A DNA stretch of 64,000 nucleotides from Casp-actino8 sp001510455. Its GTDB lineage: Bacteria > Actinomycetota > Acidimicrobiia > Acidimicrobiales > Ilumatobacteraceae. The stretch lies in the NCBI GenBank assembly GCA_027592035.1, contig JAQCIK010000001.1:62001-126000 (forward strand), written 5' to 3'. The position numbers and the translations under genes were made by a program. Of the stretch, positions 48,300 to 57,757 are shown piece by piece. The notes beneath the pieces are model-generated. The model was not told the DNA's origin. It ran no database searches and worked only from the letters and a program-made list of their open reading frames with translations. Every line of letters begins with the position of its first letter. The stretch's first letter is position 1.

Positions 48300-48322
48300 C
48301 TCACCATGATCCCAGGCTTCAG

Positions 48323-50167
48323 ATGACCACCGGCCCCAGTCTGCGCAACGTCGCTCTCGTTGCGCACGTCGACCACGGAAAGACAACCCTCGTCGACGGT
48401 CTCCTTCGAGCCACGGGAACCTTTGCGAGCCACCAGGCCGTGGTCGATCGCGTGATGGACAGCAATGATCAGGAGCGCGAGCGAGGGATCACGATCCTGG
48501 CCAAGGCGGCTTCGGTCACGTGGAAGGGCACCAAGATCAATCTGGTCGACACTCCGGGCCACGCCGACTTCGGCGGCGAGGTCGAACGTGCCCTCACTCT
48601 CGTCGACGGCATCGTCCTACTCGTCGATGCCGCCGAGGGACCGTTGCCACAGACTCGCTACGTCTTGCAGAAGGCTCTCTCACGCGATCTTCCCGCAATT
48701 GTGGTCATCAACAAGGTCGATCGCCAGGACGCTCGGCCCGACGAGGTTCTGGACGAGGTGTACCAGCTCTTCATCGATCTCGACGCCGCGGATCACCACA
48801 TCGAATTCGATGTGATCTCGGCCATCGCCCGCGACGGACGAGCCGTGCGCGGTGTCGGAATGCCGGGCGAACAGGACGACCTCTCCGCACTTCTCGACAC
48901 GATTCTGGAGCGCATACCCGCCCCGGGGGGTGGTCCATCGGCGCCTCTGCAGGCTCTGGTGACCAATCTCGACGCATCCGACTATTTGGGTCGTCTGGCG
49001 ATCGGACGAGTGGTGAACGGAGTTCTGCGCAAAGGAGACACAGTTGCTCTCCTCGAGGAGGAGTTCGCCGAAGGTCAACCGCCGCTGAAACGCCGTTTGA
49101 CCTCGCTCATGGAATTCTCCGGAGTCGGACGCAACGACGTCGATGAGTTGTCGGCAGGCGACCTCTTCGTCGTGTCGGGCTTTCCGGAGGTCGAGATCGG
49201 TGACACGATCGCCTCCGCCGACGAACCTCTCGCTCTTCCTCGCTTGATGGTCGACGAGCCGGTTCTGGCCATGACGTTCGGGGTCAACACTTCACCGTTC
49301 GCTGGTCGTGAGGGCAAGTATCTCACCTCTCGCCATCTTCTTGATCGCCTGCGTCGAGAAGTACTCGGAAACGTGTCGATTCGTCTTCGGGAGACCGACA
49401 CCGCAGAGGTCATGGAAGTCGCCGGACGAGGTGAGTTGCAGTTGGCGGTTCTCATCGAGACGATGCGCCGCGAAGGATACGAACTCCAGGTGAGCCGGCC
49501 CGAGGTCATCACGAAAGAAGTCAACGGAAAGACCTTCGAACCCCTCGAACGGGGAGTCTGCGACGTGCCGGACGAATACGTCGGAACCGTCACGCAAGCC
49601 CTGGCGCCACGCAAGGGACGAGTCACCGATCTGCGCCCCGGGGACCCGGGACGAACGATCGTCACCTTCGAATGCCCGAGTCGCGGCTTGATCGGATTCC
49701 GATCGTTGTTGTTGTCGGCGACGCGAGGCACCGCGTTGCTTCATCAACACCACGCCGGATGGACTCCATGGTGCGGCGAATTGCCCCACCGGAGTGGTGG
49801 AGCGATGGTCGCCGATCGCGAAGGTGCCGTGACGGCCTACGCACTCGACAACTTGCAGCTACGTGGAGAGCTCTTCGTCGAACCAGGCGACAAGGTCTAC
49901 GAGGGAATGGTCGTCGGTGAATCAGCTCGTGGCGACGAAATGGTGGTGAATGCGGTTCGGGCCAAGGAGAAGACGAACATCCGCACCCACAGTCACGACG
50001 ACGGCGTCAAACTGGCGGCGGCTCGACTTCACACGCTGGAAAGTGCCATCGAATGGATCGCCGACGACGAGTTGGTGGAGGTGACTCCGACCTCGATTCG
50101 GATCCGCAAGCGGCATCTCGGACTCGAAGATCGTCGACGGGCCTTCAAGAAGGCGGCCGCTGTCTAG
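48323..50167 (+). CDS. typA: Translational GTPase TypA/BipA
   Basis: TypA (614 aa) is a ribosome-binding translational GTPase linked to stress and ribosome assembly. G1 is AHVDHGKTT at residues 14-22, G3 DTPGHADFGG near residue 76, G4 NKVDRQ near 130. EF-G-like domains III and V and the BipA C-terminal domain follow, with SRGLIGFRSLLLSATRG and KEKTNIRTHSHDDG as TypA hallmarks. It ends overlapping the convergent cysteine-rich gene by four bases. Confidence 0.96.
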   Translation: MTTGPSLRNVALVAHVDHGKTTLVDGLLRATGTFASHQAVVDRVMDSNDQERERGITILAKAASVTWKGTKINLVDTPGHADFGGEVERALTLVDGIVLLVDAAEGPLPQTRYVLQKALSRDLPAIVVINKVDRQDARPDEVLDEVYQLFIDLDAADHHIEFDVISAIARDGRAVRGVGMPGEQDDLSALLDTILERIPAPGGGPSAPLQALVTNLDASDYLGRLAIGRVVNGVLRKGDTVALLEEEFAEGQPPLKRRLTSLMEFSGVGRNDVDELSAGDLFVVSGFPEVEIGDTIASADEPLALPRLMVDEPVLAMTFGVNTSPFAGREGKYLTSRHLLDRLRREVLGNVSIRLRETDTAEVMEVAGRGELQLAVLIETMRREGYELQVSRPEVITKEVNGKTFEPLERGVCDVPDEYVGTVTQALAPRKGRVTDLRPGDPGRTIVTFECPSRGLIGFRSLLLSATRGTALLHQHHAGWTPWCGELPHRSGGAMVADREGAVTAYALDNLQLRGELFVEPGDKVYEGMVVGESARGDEMVVNAVRAKEKTNIRTHSHDDGVKLAAARLHTLESAIEWIADDELVEVTPTSIRIRKRHLGLEDRRRAFKKAAAV

Positions 50168-50931
50168 CGACGAGAGCGGAGGCGTACCGGCTGTGGGTCT
50201 GCTTCGTGCGGGACCGGAAAGTTGGATGGACGCTCGAGCATCTCGACGAGCTGGTCGTAGACCTCGGCTCCGACCGTTTCGACCAATTCGTCCTTCAGGT
50301 ATTTGTAGACGGGTTCACGTCCGACGAAGGCATCGGAACTATCGGTGCACCACCAGTGAAATTCGTCGCCCGAGACACCCCAATCGCGTCGTTTCCACTC
50401 TCGAACGATCGTCGTGACGTAGCCAGTGTCGTCCTCGGAGTGCTCGAGATGGATCGGCAGCTGCCAACACACGTTCGGTTTCCAATCGAGGGGGCGTTCT
50501 CCGGCTTCGACCGCCGCGATGTGCAGAGCACACCCTGCTCCTCCTTCGAAGCCGGGTCGGTTGAGAAAGATGCATGCACCGTCGACGACTCGAGTCTTCG
50601 TTTCACCCTTCTTGGTTCCTTTCAAGAACCCCTTCTTGTCGGCATTCGGCTTCAGCTGCCAGTTCTTCTCGGTCAGGCGGACAGCGGATTTGACCACGAC
50701 GGCCACGTCGTCGTCATCGACGAAGTGCGCTCCGAACGAGCAACAGCCCTGATTCAGATGTTCGGCCGGTTCCTCGAGAACCCCTTGGCAGCCATCGCCG
50801 AAGATGCACTTCCACGACGAGCGCAGGAACGTGGCGTCGAAAATCCACGTCCGCATCTCCTTCGGATCCTCGAAGGCGATCATCTCGTGAAGATCGATCT
50901 GTCGACCGGATGTTTTCGGGGACGAGCTCAC
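50164..50931 (-). CDS. Cysteine-rich conserved protein, possible metal binder
   Basis: I do not recognise a named family with certainty. The 255-aa protein has eight cysteines at residues 42, 48, 63, 64, 120, 134, 155 and 195. They lie in conserved-looking contexts (WKCIFGDGCQGV, GCCSFGAHF, ACIFLNRPGFEGGAGCALH, CWQLPIH, WWCTD) with histidines at 69, 137, 161 and 164. The pattern resembles the Fe-S/zinc-binding YkgJ-like or DUF3109-like proteins. There is no signal peptide, so it should be cytoplasmic. It diverges from alaS, with 37 bases between the starts. Confidence 0.75.
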   Translation of the reverse strand: MSSSPKTSGRQIDLHEMIAFEDPKEMRTWIFDATFLRSSWKCIFGDGCQGVLEEPAEHLNQGCCSFGAHFVDDDDVAVVVKSAVRLTEKNWQLKPNADKKGFLKGTKKGETKTRVVDGACIFLNRPGFEGGAGCALHIAAVEAGERPLDWKPNVCWQLPIHLEHSEDDTGYVTTIVREWKRRDWGVSGDEFHWWCTDSSDAFVGREPVYKYLKDELVETVGAEVYDQLVEMLERPSNFPVPHEADPQPVRLRSRR

Positions 50932-50968
50932 ACGATCAGCCTAGGACCTGGAAGGTAACCTCACGACG

Positions 50969-53575
50969 ATGGTCCGTCGTCCGCCTTCGACTGCTCAAGA
51001 ACTTCGGGACGCGTTCACGTCCTTTTTCGCCGAGCGCGAGCACTCGATCGTCGAGTCGGCGAGTCTCATTCCCCATGACCCGACGGTGCTCTTCACCGTG
51101 GCCGGGATGGTTCCGTTCAAGCCCTTCTTCGTCGGTGATGAATTTCCGCCGTACAAGAGAGCTGCCACGGTCCAGAAATGCGCACGCGCCGGCGGTAAGC
51201 ACAACGATCTCGACGACGTCGGTCGAACGAAGAGACACCTGGTGTTCTTCGAGATGCTCGGCAATTTTTCCTTCGGCGACTATTTCAAGGAGTCGGCGAT
51301 TCCCTGGTCGTGGGAGTTGGTCACCGAAGTCTTCGGTTTCGACGGTGATCGCATCTGGATCACGGTGCACGAGACCGACGACGAAGCCGAGGCCATCTGG
51401 CACGAGGTCGTGGGTGTTCCGATGGCGCGCATTCAGCGTCTCGGCGACAAGGACAACTTCTGGCAGATGGGCGAAACCGGTCCGTGTGGTCCGTGTTCCG
51501 AGCTTCACATCGACCGCGGTCCGACCTTCGGTCCCGACGGTGGCCCCCTCAACGATCCGCACGGGGATCGCTTCATGGAGTTCTGGAACCTCGTGTTCAT
51601 GCAGTACAACCAGGCTTCTGACGGTTCGCGGACCCCGTTGCCCAAACCCTCGATCGATACCGGTGCCGGACTCGAAAGAATCCTCGCCCTGATCCAAGGC
51701 GTCGACTCGGTCTGGGAGATCGACGCCCTCCTTCCCATGATCGAAAAGGCCCAGTCGCTGACGGGCGCGTCCTATCGAATCGGCGACTACGACGATCGAA
51801 ACAGCTTCAGCCTTCGAGTCCTGGCCGAACACGCCCGTAGCAGCGCGATGCTCGTGGCCGATGGAGTCTTTCCGTCCAACGACGGGCGAGGGTACGTGTT
51901 GCGACGAATCATTCGTCGAGCCGTACGTCATGCCTATTTGCTCGGTACCGAACGAGGGATCATGTCCGAACTCGCCGATACCGCCATCGAGAGTCTCCGG
52001 GTGGCCTATCCATCCGCTGCTTCCCAGAAGGACTTCGTTCTCGATGTCCTGTCGCGCGAAGAAGAGCGCTTCCGTCAGACGTTGAAGACCGGGGTCGGAA
52101 TCCTCGACAGTGAGATCGAAAGACTCGGAGACGCCCGAACCCTCTCCGGTTCGACCGCCTTCTTGTTGCACGACACGTATGGTTTTCCGCTCGAAGTCAC
52201 CGAGGAGATCGTGGCCGAGAAGGGCTTCGGTGTCGATCGTGACGGCTTCGACGTCGAGATGGAAGCCCAGAGAAGCCGGGCGAAGGCAGCTCGACGGACC
52301 GAGCGAACCGATGACGAGATACTCGATCAGTACCGGTCGATCTCGGAGCGACACGGACCGACCGAATTCGTCGGATACGAGCTCGAAACGTGTGCAGCGA
52401 CCGTGATCGGGGTCGTCGAGACCGATGATGCGATCGACATCTTCCTCGACCGCACCCCTTTCTACGCCGAGAGCGGTGGTCAGGTGGGAGACACCGGAAC
52501 GTTGATTGGCCCGACGGGTACCTGGGCCGTGGTCGACACGACCTTCGCCATTCCGGGTCTACGACGTCATCGCTGTCGAGTCGGCTCCACCGTGCCGAAC
52601 ATCGGCGACTCGGTCGAGGCCTCGATCGATGTCGTTCGACGGGGGAGAATTCGTCGTCATCACACCGCGACTCACATCCTGCACTGGGCCCTGAGAGAGG
52701 TTCTCGGGGAGCATGTCAAACAGGCCGGTTCATTGGTCGACGACACGCGTCTTCGGTTCGACTTCAGCCATTACTCGGGACTCACCGACGACGAAATCGA
52801 CCGCGTCGAACGCCTGGCCAATGCCGAGACCCTCGGCAACTCCGACGTTTCGGCCTACGAGACGTCGAAAGACGACGCTCTCGCCGATGGTGCCATCGCC
52901 TTCTTCGGTGACAAGTACGGCGACATGGTTCGTGTTCTGAAGGCCGGGAATTCGTTCGAACTCTGTGGGGGAACCCACGTGTCGGCCACCGGTGACATCG
53001 GTTTGATCACGATCGTCTCCGAAGGTTCCATCGGTGCGAATCTTCGTCGCATCGAGGCGGTTGCCGGCGAGCGGTCACTCGATCTCTTGCGAACGCGGAC
53101 TGCCATCCTCCACGACATCGGAGACCTCGTCGGATCGGCGGATGACGAGGTTCTGAGTGGCGTCAATCGTCGCCTCGACGAATTGAAGGCCGCCAACGAC
53201 GAGATCAAACGACTTCGTTCCCTGATGGTCACGGCCCGCGCCGACGAGATCGCTCAAACCGCCATCGATGGCGTGGTCGTGCAGCGAATCGACGACGTCG
53301 AACCGAACGATCTTCGAGATCTGGCTCTGGCCGTTCGTCAGCGAACCTCGGTGCTGCGTGTCGTCCTCGGAGGGGTGACACCATCCGGAGGGGTGTCACT
53401 CGTGGCGGCCGTCGAGGCGGGAGGCTCGGCTGGTCCCGTGATCTCGCCGGCCGCAAAGATCGTCGGAGGCGGTGGTGGAGGCAAGGGAGACATCGCCACT
53501 GCGGGTGGGAAACTGCCCGAAAAGTTGGACGAGGCCCTCGACCACGTGAGATCGATCCTCTTCGAAACGGACTGA
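50969..53575 (+). CDS. alaS: Alanine-tRNA ligase
   Basis: AlaRS (868 aa) charges tRNA-Ala. The N-terminal class II catalytic domain is followed by the tRNA-recognition domain. The editing domain has HHTATHILH at about residues 563-571 and CGGTHVSATGDIG near residue 667. The C-terminal C-Ala domain ends with a glycine-rich GGGGGGKGD loop. All standard zinc-binding and editing residues seem to be in place. It opens the alaS-ruvX-mltG-aroE block common in actinobacteria. Confidence 0.97.
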   Translation: MVRRPPSTAQELRDAFTSFFAEREHSIVESASLIPHDPTVLFTVAGMVPFKPFFVGDEFPPYKRAATVQKCARAGGKHNDLDDVGRTKRHLVFFEMLGNFSFGDYFKESAIPWSWELVTEVFGFDGDRIWITVHETDDEAEAIWHEVVGVPMARIQRLGDKDNFWQMGETGPCGPCSELHIDRGPTFGPDGGPLNDPHGDRFMEFWNLVFMQYNQASDGSRTPLPKPSIDTGAGLERILALIQGVDSVWEIDALLPMIEKAQSLTGASYRIGDYDDRNSFSLRVLAEHARSSAMLVADGVFPSNDGRGYVLRRIIRRAVRHAYLLGTERGIMSELADTAIESLRVAYPSAASQKDFVLDVLSREEERFRQTLKTGVGILDSEIERLGDARTLSGSTAFLLHDTYGFPLEVTEEIVAEKGFGVDRDGFDVEMEAQRSRAKAARRTERTDDEILDQYRSISERHGPTEFVGYELETCAATVIGVVETDDAIDIFLDRTPFYAESGGQVGDTGTLIGPTGTWAVVDTTFAIPGLRRHRCRVGSTVPNIGDSVEASIDVVRRGRIRRHHTATHILHWALREVLGEHVKQAGSLVDDTRLRFDFSHYSGLTDDEIDRVERLANAETLGNSDVSAYETSKDDALADGAIAFFGDKYGDMVRVLKAGNSFELCGGTHVSATGDIGLITIVSEGSIGANLRRIEAVAGERSLDLLRTRTAILHDIGDLVGSADDEVLSGVNRRLDELKAANDEIKRLRSLMVTARADEIAQTAIDGVVVQRIDDVEPNDLRDLALAVRQRTSVLRVVLGGVTPSGGVSLVAAVEAGGSAGPVISPAAKIVGGGGGGKGDIATAGGKLPEKLDEALDHVRSILFETD

Positions 53576-53626
53576 GGATCGGTTCGGTGACACTCTTCGG
53601 TGGCACCGAACCGGAAGAATGGAGTC

Positions 53627-54049
53627 GTGCGAATCCTGGCCCTCGACCTCGGTTCTCGCCGAATCGGCGTGGCAGTGTCCGATTCATCGGAGACCATCGC
53701 TTCTCCTCTGACGGTGTTGGCTCGGTCGAGATCGCGTGCCGAGGATCATCGTCGTATTCGTTCGTTGGCTGAGGAAGAAGAAGTCGAATTGATCGTCGTC
53801 GGGCATCCGATCACGATGGCTGGCAAGTCCGGACCGGCGGCCAAGGCGGTCGAGGAGGAAGCCGCTCAGATCGAACGTGCCTGCGGTCGACCGGTCGAAC
53901 TCTTCGACGAGAGAATGACCACGGTCACGGCTGACCGCGCATTGAAGGAAGCGGATATTTCGGCGTCACGTCGTCGTCAATACGTGGACAAGGTGGCGGC
54001 CGCAGTCCTCCTTCAGAACTGGCTCGACCGAAGGAAGTCGTCACCATGA
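53627..54049 (+). CDS. ruvX: Putative pre-16S rRNA nuclease / Holliday-junction resolvase RuvX
   Basis: YqgF/RuvX is a RNase H-fold protein (140 aa). LALDLGSRRIGVAVSD carries the first catalytic aspartate, LIVVGHP the second strand, and DERMTTVTADRAL the conserved E/R block; VDKVAAAVLLQNWLD ends the domain. I chose the GTG at 53627 because similarity begins at RILALDLG; an in-frame GTG at 53600 would add nine residues. It overlaps mltG by four bases. Confidence 0.93.
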   Translation: MRILALDLGSRRIGVAVSDSSETIASPLTVLARSRSRAEDHRRIRSLAEEEEVELIVVGHPITMAGKSGPAAKAVEEEAAQIERACGRPVELFDERMTTVTADRALKEADISASRRRQYVDKVAAAVLLQNWLDRRKSSP

Positions 54050-55218
54050 CGAGCCGTCGATCTCGACACGAGTCCGGGAGCGACTCGAACGATCCCCACT
54101 CCTTGTTCCGTCAACAGATCGCGGTCGGAACTCGTCTTCGCCGCTGGCTGGGGATCGGCGCGTCAGTCGTGTCGATCGTGGTTCTCGTCTCGGTCATCGT
54201 CTACGGAACGGTCACCTGGAGGGAACTGCAGCGCATCAATCCGCCCGGTGATCCGTCAGCGAGCGAGATCTTCGAAGTCGTCGATGGCGATGATCTACGA
54301 AGTGTGGGCGCGCGCCTCCTCGCCGAAGGGTTCGTCGTCGACGACGACACTTTCGTTCGTTACGCGAGCCGTGAGGGAGGCCTCGACGTCGTTGCCGGGT
54401 TGTACACGCTTCGTCCCCTCGATCACATGGGGAACCTCCTACGTGTTCTCCGAACTCCTCCGAACGAGACCTTCTGGAGGGTGACGATCCCGGAGGGTTT
54501 CACGGTCGTCCAGATCGGCGCCCGTCTGGCCGAGGAGATCCCTGGTTTCGATGCCGAAGGGTTCGTCGAACGAGCAACGAACGGCGGCGAGCCGGCGATC
54601 GTGAGTTCCTACGCTCCCGATCGATCGAATCTCGAAGGATTGCTCTTTCCGGACACCTTCTCGATCGCTGGAGACGAGACGCCTGCTCAGGTCGTGCAAC
54701 GGATGGTCAGGCTCATGGAACGTGTCGGTCGACAAGAAGGTCTCGACGACGCAGCGGTGACGGTGGGGCTCGATCCCTATCGCGTGTTGATCATCGCGTC
54801 GATGATCGAACGAGAGGCCAAGACCGAAAAGGACCGTGCACTCATATCTCGCGTGATCTATAACCGTCTGGCCATGGGAATGAAACTCGAGATCGACGCG
54901 ACCCTCTTCTACGGTCAGGAGCCGAACACCTCCTTCGATCGCCTCAAAGCCCTCGACTCGCCCTACAACACGTACCTCTACGGCGGTCTGCCCCCGACAC
55001 CCATCGCCAGCCCGGGACGCGCGTCCATTGCCGCGGCCCTCGCGCCCGCTCCTAATCCGGCGTCGGGAGATCCGTTGTGTCGTGAACTTCCCACCGGGGC
55101 GCCTTGTGCTTACCTCTACTACGTGCTCGACGACCTCGACGGCAACCATGTGTTCGCCGCCACGCTCGAGCAGCACGAGGCGAACGTGCGTCGCTCTCTC
55201 GAAGCGGGCATCCTGTGA
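54046..55218 (+). CDS. mltG: Endolytic transglycosylase MltG
   Basis: MltG (390 aa) cleaves nascent peptidoglycan and helps end glycan strands. One transmembrane segment at about residues 36-55 anchors it with the body outside. A LysM-like domain follows (SEIFEVVDGDDLRSVGARLL), and the catalytic YceG domain contains E255 in IIASMIEREA, plus KLEIDATLFYG and NTYLYGGLPPTPIASPG. The start overlaps ruvX (ATGA). The order ruvX-mltG-aroE is conserved in actinobacteria. Confidence 0.95.
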   Translation: MTSRRSRHESGSDSNDPHSLFRQQIAVGTRLRRWLGIGASVVSIVVLVSVIVYGTVTWRELQRINPPGDPSASEIFEVVDGDDLRSVGARLLAEGFVVDDDTFVRYASREGGLDVVAGLYTLRPLDHMGNLLRVLRTPPNETFWRVTIPEGFTVVQIGARLAEEIPGFDAEGFVERATNGGEPAIVSSYAPDRSNLEGLLFPDTFSIAGDETPAQVVQRMVRLMERVGRQEGLDDAAVTVGLDPYRVLIIASMIEREAKTEKDRALISRVIYNRLAMGMKLEIDATLFYGQEPNTSFDRLKALDSPYNTYLYGGLPPTPIASPGRASIAAALAPAPNPASGDPLCRELPTGAPCAYLYYVLDDLDGNHVFAATLEQHEANVRRSLEAGIL

Positions 55219-55226
55219 GGCGGCGA

Positions 55227-56060
55227 GTGAGCGGACACACCAAGGTGGCCGCCGTTCTCGGACATCCGGTTCGACACAGCCTGTCACCGGTGATTCACAA
55301 CGCTGGCTTCGAGTCCCTCGGGGTCGACTGGACGTACGTCGCGCTTCCGACCCCCCTCGAGCAGCTCACGAACGTTCTCGCTCTGTGCCGGGCCGAGGTC
55401 ATCGCCGGCGCGAGTGTGACCATGCCATTGAAAACGGCCACGTACGTAGCGATGGACGACGTCAGCCCGGCCGCTCGGGTCCTTCGTAGTGTCAACACGG
55501 TTTCTGCGATCGACGGTCGCCTCGTCGGTCACAGCACCGACGGTGACGGTCTCGTCGATTCTCTGATGGAGGAGGGGTGCAGGATCCGTGGCTCGTCCGC
55601 TCTCGTGCTCGGCTGGGGAGGAGCGGCCCGTTCGGTGGTCGACGCCATTCGCCGAGCCGGAGCCGAGCGCATCGTCGTGACCAATCGTTCAGGGATCGAC
55701 CCGCTCGATCTCTCGGCGATCGAACCGTCCGGACGCTCCGTTCCTTGGACTGAGCGGGATTCGACGGCGTCCGAGGTCGACGTCGTCATCAATTGCACCA
55801 GTGTGGGCATGGGTGACGACGACTCGTCTCCTCTCGACACGGCGGTTCTCCCGCCGACGACGACCGTTGTGGATCTCGTGTATCACCCGATCGAAACGAC
55901 GTTGTTGAAGGCAGCCCGGGCTCGCGGATGTCCGACCGTCGGCGGACTGGGCATGCTGATCCACCAGGCGGTTCGACAACAGCAGATCTGGCTCGGACAA
56001 CGTCCCGATCCCTCCGTGATGAAGGACGCGGCCCTCCAGGCGTTGGCCGAGCGCCGGTAG
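55227..56060 (+). CDS. aroE: Shikimate dehydrogenase
   Basis: AroE (277 aa) reduces 3-dehydroshikimate with NADPH. HSLSPVIHN near the N-terminus carries the shikimate-binding serines, SVTMPLK the catalytic lysine, SVNTV the asparagine, and STDGDG the catalytic aspartate; LGWGGAARSVV is the NADP loop, and MLIHQAV carries the glutamine. I prefer the GTG at 55227, with GAGG six bases upstream; GTG 55215 overlaps the mltG stop and adds four residues. Confidence 0.95.
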   Translation: MSGHTKVAAVLGHPVRHSLSPVIHNAGFESLGVDWTYVALPTPLEQLTNVLALCRAEVIAGASVTMPLKTATYVAMDDVSPAARVLRSVNTVSAIDGRLVGHSTDGDGLVDSLMEEGCRIRGSSALVLGWGGAARSVVDAIRRAGAERIVVTNRSGIDPLDLSAIEPSGRSVPWTERDSTASEVDVVINCTSVGMGDDDSSPLDTAVLPPTTTVVDLVYHPIETTLLKAARARGCPTVGGLGMLIHQAVRQQQIWLGQRPDPSVMKDAALQALAERR

Positions 56061-56070
56061 CCTGACCCCG

Positions 56071-57225
56071 ATGTTGCGCTACTTGACGGCTGGTGAATCC
56101 CACGGACGGGCATTGGTCGTCGTGGTCGAAGGTCTTCCGGCCGGCCTCCCGATCACGGTGGACGACATCCAAGCCGAATTGTCTCGTCGACGCCTCGGCT
56201 ATGGACGCGGCCCGCGACAGCGCTTCGAAGTCGACGAGGTCACCCTCGTCGGAGGAGTGCGACACGGGCGAACCTTGGGCTCTCCGGTGGCGATCGAGAT
56301 CAAGAACACCGAGTGGTATCGCTCCGACAAGTGGCACAAGGAGATGGATCCGGCTCCGGGTGCCACCGAAAAGCCTCTGACATCGGTTCGACCCGGGCAT
56401 GCCGATCTCGTCGGTATGCAGAAGTACGGATTCTCCGATGCCCGAGACGTCCTCGAGCGGGCGAGCGCCCGTGAGACCGCAGCTCGGGTGGCGGCCGGCG
56501 CCCTGGCCAAGGCTTTACTGTCCCACCTCGGGACCGAGATTCTCTCGCACGTGGTTCAGATGGGCTCAGCGGTCAGTGACGGCCGTCGACCATTGCCCAA
56601 CGACCTGGCCGCCGTCGATGCATCGTCGGTTCGTTGTTTCGATCCAGACGCCGAGGCGCGGATGGTCGCCGACATCGAGGCGGCGGCCAAGGACGGAGAC
56701 TCGCTCGGCGGCGTCGTCGAAGTTCTCGCCTACGGAGTTCCGATCGGGCTGGGCAGCCATGTTCACTGGGACCGCAAGATCGACGGCCTTCTGGCCCAGG
56801 CGGTCCTGAGCATTCAGGCCGTGAAGGGGGTCGAGATCGGAGCGGCGTTCGAGGTCGCCGGGCGTCGGGGGTCCGTAGCTCACGATCCGATTCGCTGGGA
56901 CGAAACGTCGCGCCGCTACCTTCGTGAGGGTTCCCTGGCCGGTGGTACCGAGGGTGGCATGACGACGGGTGAACTTCTCACCGTACGAGCCGCCATGAAG
57001 CCTCTCGCCACGTTGAATCGGCCAACCCTTCCGACGGTCGACGTCGTCACGAAGGAGTCAACGGTGTCGTTCAAGGAACGTACCGACGTGACAGCTGTGC
57101 CCGCCATGGGCGTGGTCGCCGAGACGATGGTGGCCCTCGTTCTGGCGGCCGAGGCACAACGCAAGTTCGGAGGCGACTCCCTCACCGAATTCGTCCGTAA
57201 CGCTGAAGCCGCGCGTCCCGAGTGA
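56071..57225 (+). CDS. aroC: Chorismate synthase
   Basis: AroC (384 aa) converts EPSP to chorismate using reduced FMN. TAGESHGRALVVVVEGLPAGLP (residues 6 on) contains the catalytic His of the GESHG motif. RRRLGYGRGPRQRFEVDEV, RPGHADLVGMQKYG and RETAARVAAGALAK follow, and GGTEGGMTTGELL near residue 290 contributes to FMN/substrate binding. It starts 10 bases after aroE and one base before aroK. Confidence 0.97.
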   Translation: MLRYLTAGESHGRALVVVVEGLPAGLPITVDDIQAELSRRRLGYGRGPRQRFEVDEVTLVGGVRHGRTLGSPVAIEIKNTEWYRSDKWHKEMDPAPGATEKPLTSVRPGHADLVGMQKYGFSDARDVLERASARETAARVAAGALAKALLSHLGTEILSHVVQMGSAVSDGRRPLPNDLAAVDASSVRCFDPDAEARMVADIEAAAKDGDSLGGVVEVLAYGVPIGLGSHVHWDRKIDGLLAQAVLSIQAVKGVEIGAAFEVAGRRGSVAHDPIRWDETSRRYLREGSLAGGTEGGMTTGELLTVRAAMKPLATLNRPTLPTVDVVTKESTVSFKERTDVTAVPAMGVVAETMVALVLAAEAQRKFGGDSLTEFVRNAEAARPE

Positions 57226-57226
57226 C

Positions 57227-57757
57227 ATGTCTCCTCGCCACGTCGTTCTGGTCGGACTGATGGGGAGCGGCAAGTCGTCGGTCGGACGTCATTTGGCCGA
57301 GGCCATCGGGCGGCCCTTCGTCGACACCGACTCGGAAATCGAGCGAAAGGCTCGTCGTTCGATCGCCGAACTCTTTCGCACCTCGGGCGAAGAGAGCTTT
57401 CGTTCACTCGAAGAGGACGTTCTGGAAGAGGTTCTCGCCAGTCGCTCCGAGAGTGTGGTGGCGACCGGTGGTGGCAGCGTGCTTCGGTCGACAACCCGTC
57501 AGCGACTCGCCGACCATGTCGTGGTGTGGCTGCGAGCAGATGTCGACACTCTCGTGGATCGCGTCGAAAGAGGCCGACATGAGCGTCCCCTTCTGGGAGA
57601 CGATCCCCGTGGACGCTTGGAGGAGCTGGATCGCCAGAGATCTCCGTTGTACGACGAGGTGGCGAACATCGTCGTCGATGTCGATCATCGAGCCATCACG
57701 GCTGTCGTCGACTCCATCGTCGAGGCCATCCATGCCATGACGAGGAATCGACAATGA
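57227..57757 (+). CDS. aroK: Shikimate kinase
   Basis: AroK (176 aa) phosphorylates shikimate with ATP. GLMGSGKSSVG at residues 10-20 is the P-loop, FVDTDSEIE the Mg/shikimate aspartate, and FRSLEEDVL the shikimate-contact helix, with GGGSVL the following loop. RHERPLLG is the lid arginine region. It starts one base after the aroC stop and overlaps aroB by four bases. Confidence 0.97.
   Translation: MSPRHVVLVGLMGSGKSSVGRHLAEAIGRPFVDTDSEIERKARRSIAELFRTSGEESFRSLEEDVLEEVLASRSESVVATGGGSVLRSTTRQRLADHVVVWLRADVDTLVDRVERGRHERPLLGDDPRGRLEELDRQRSPLYDEVANIVVDVDHRAITAVVDSIVEAIHAMTRNRQ

Noticed and set aside
53458..53488. Glycine-codon run near the end of alaS as a simple repeat
   Set aside because: It encodes the GGGGGG loop of the normal AlaRS C-terminal domain and is not an independent repeat element.
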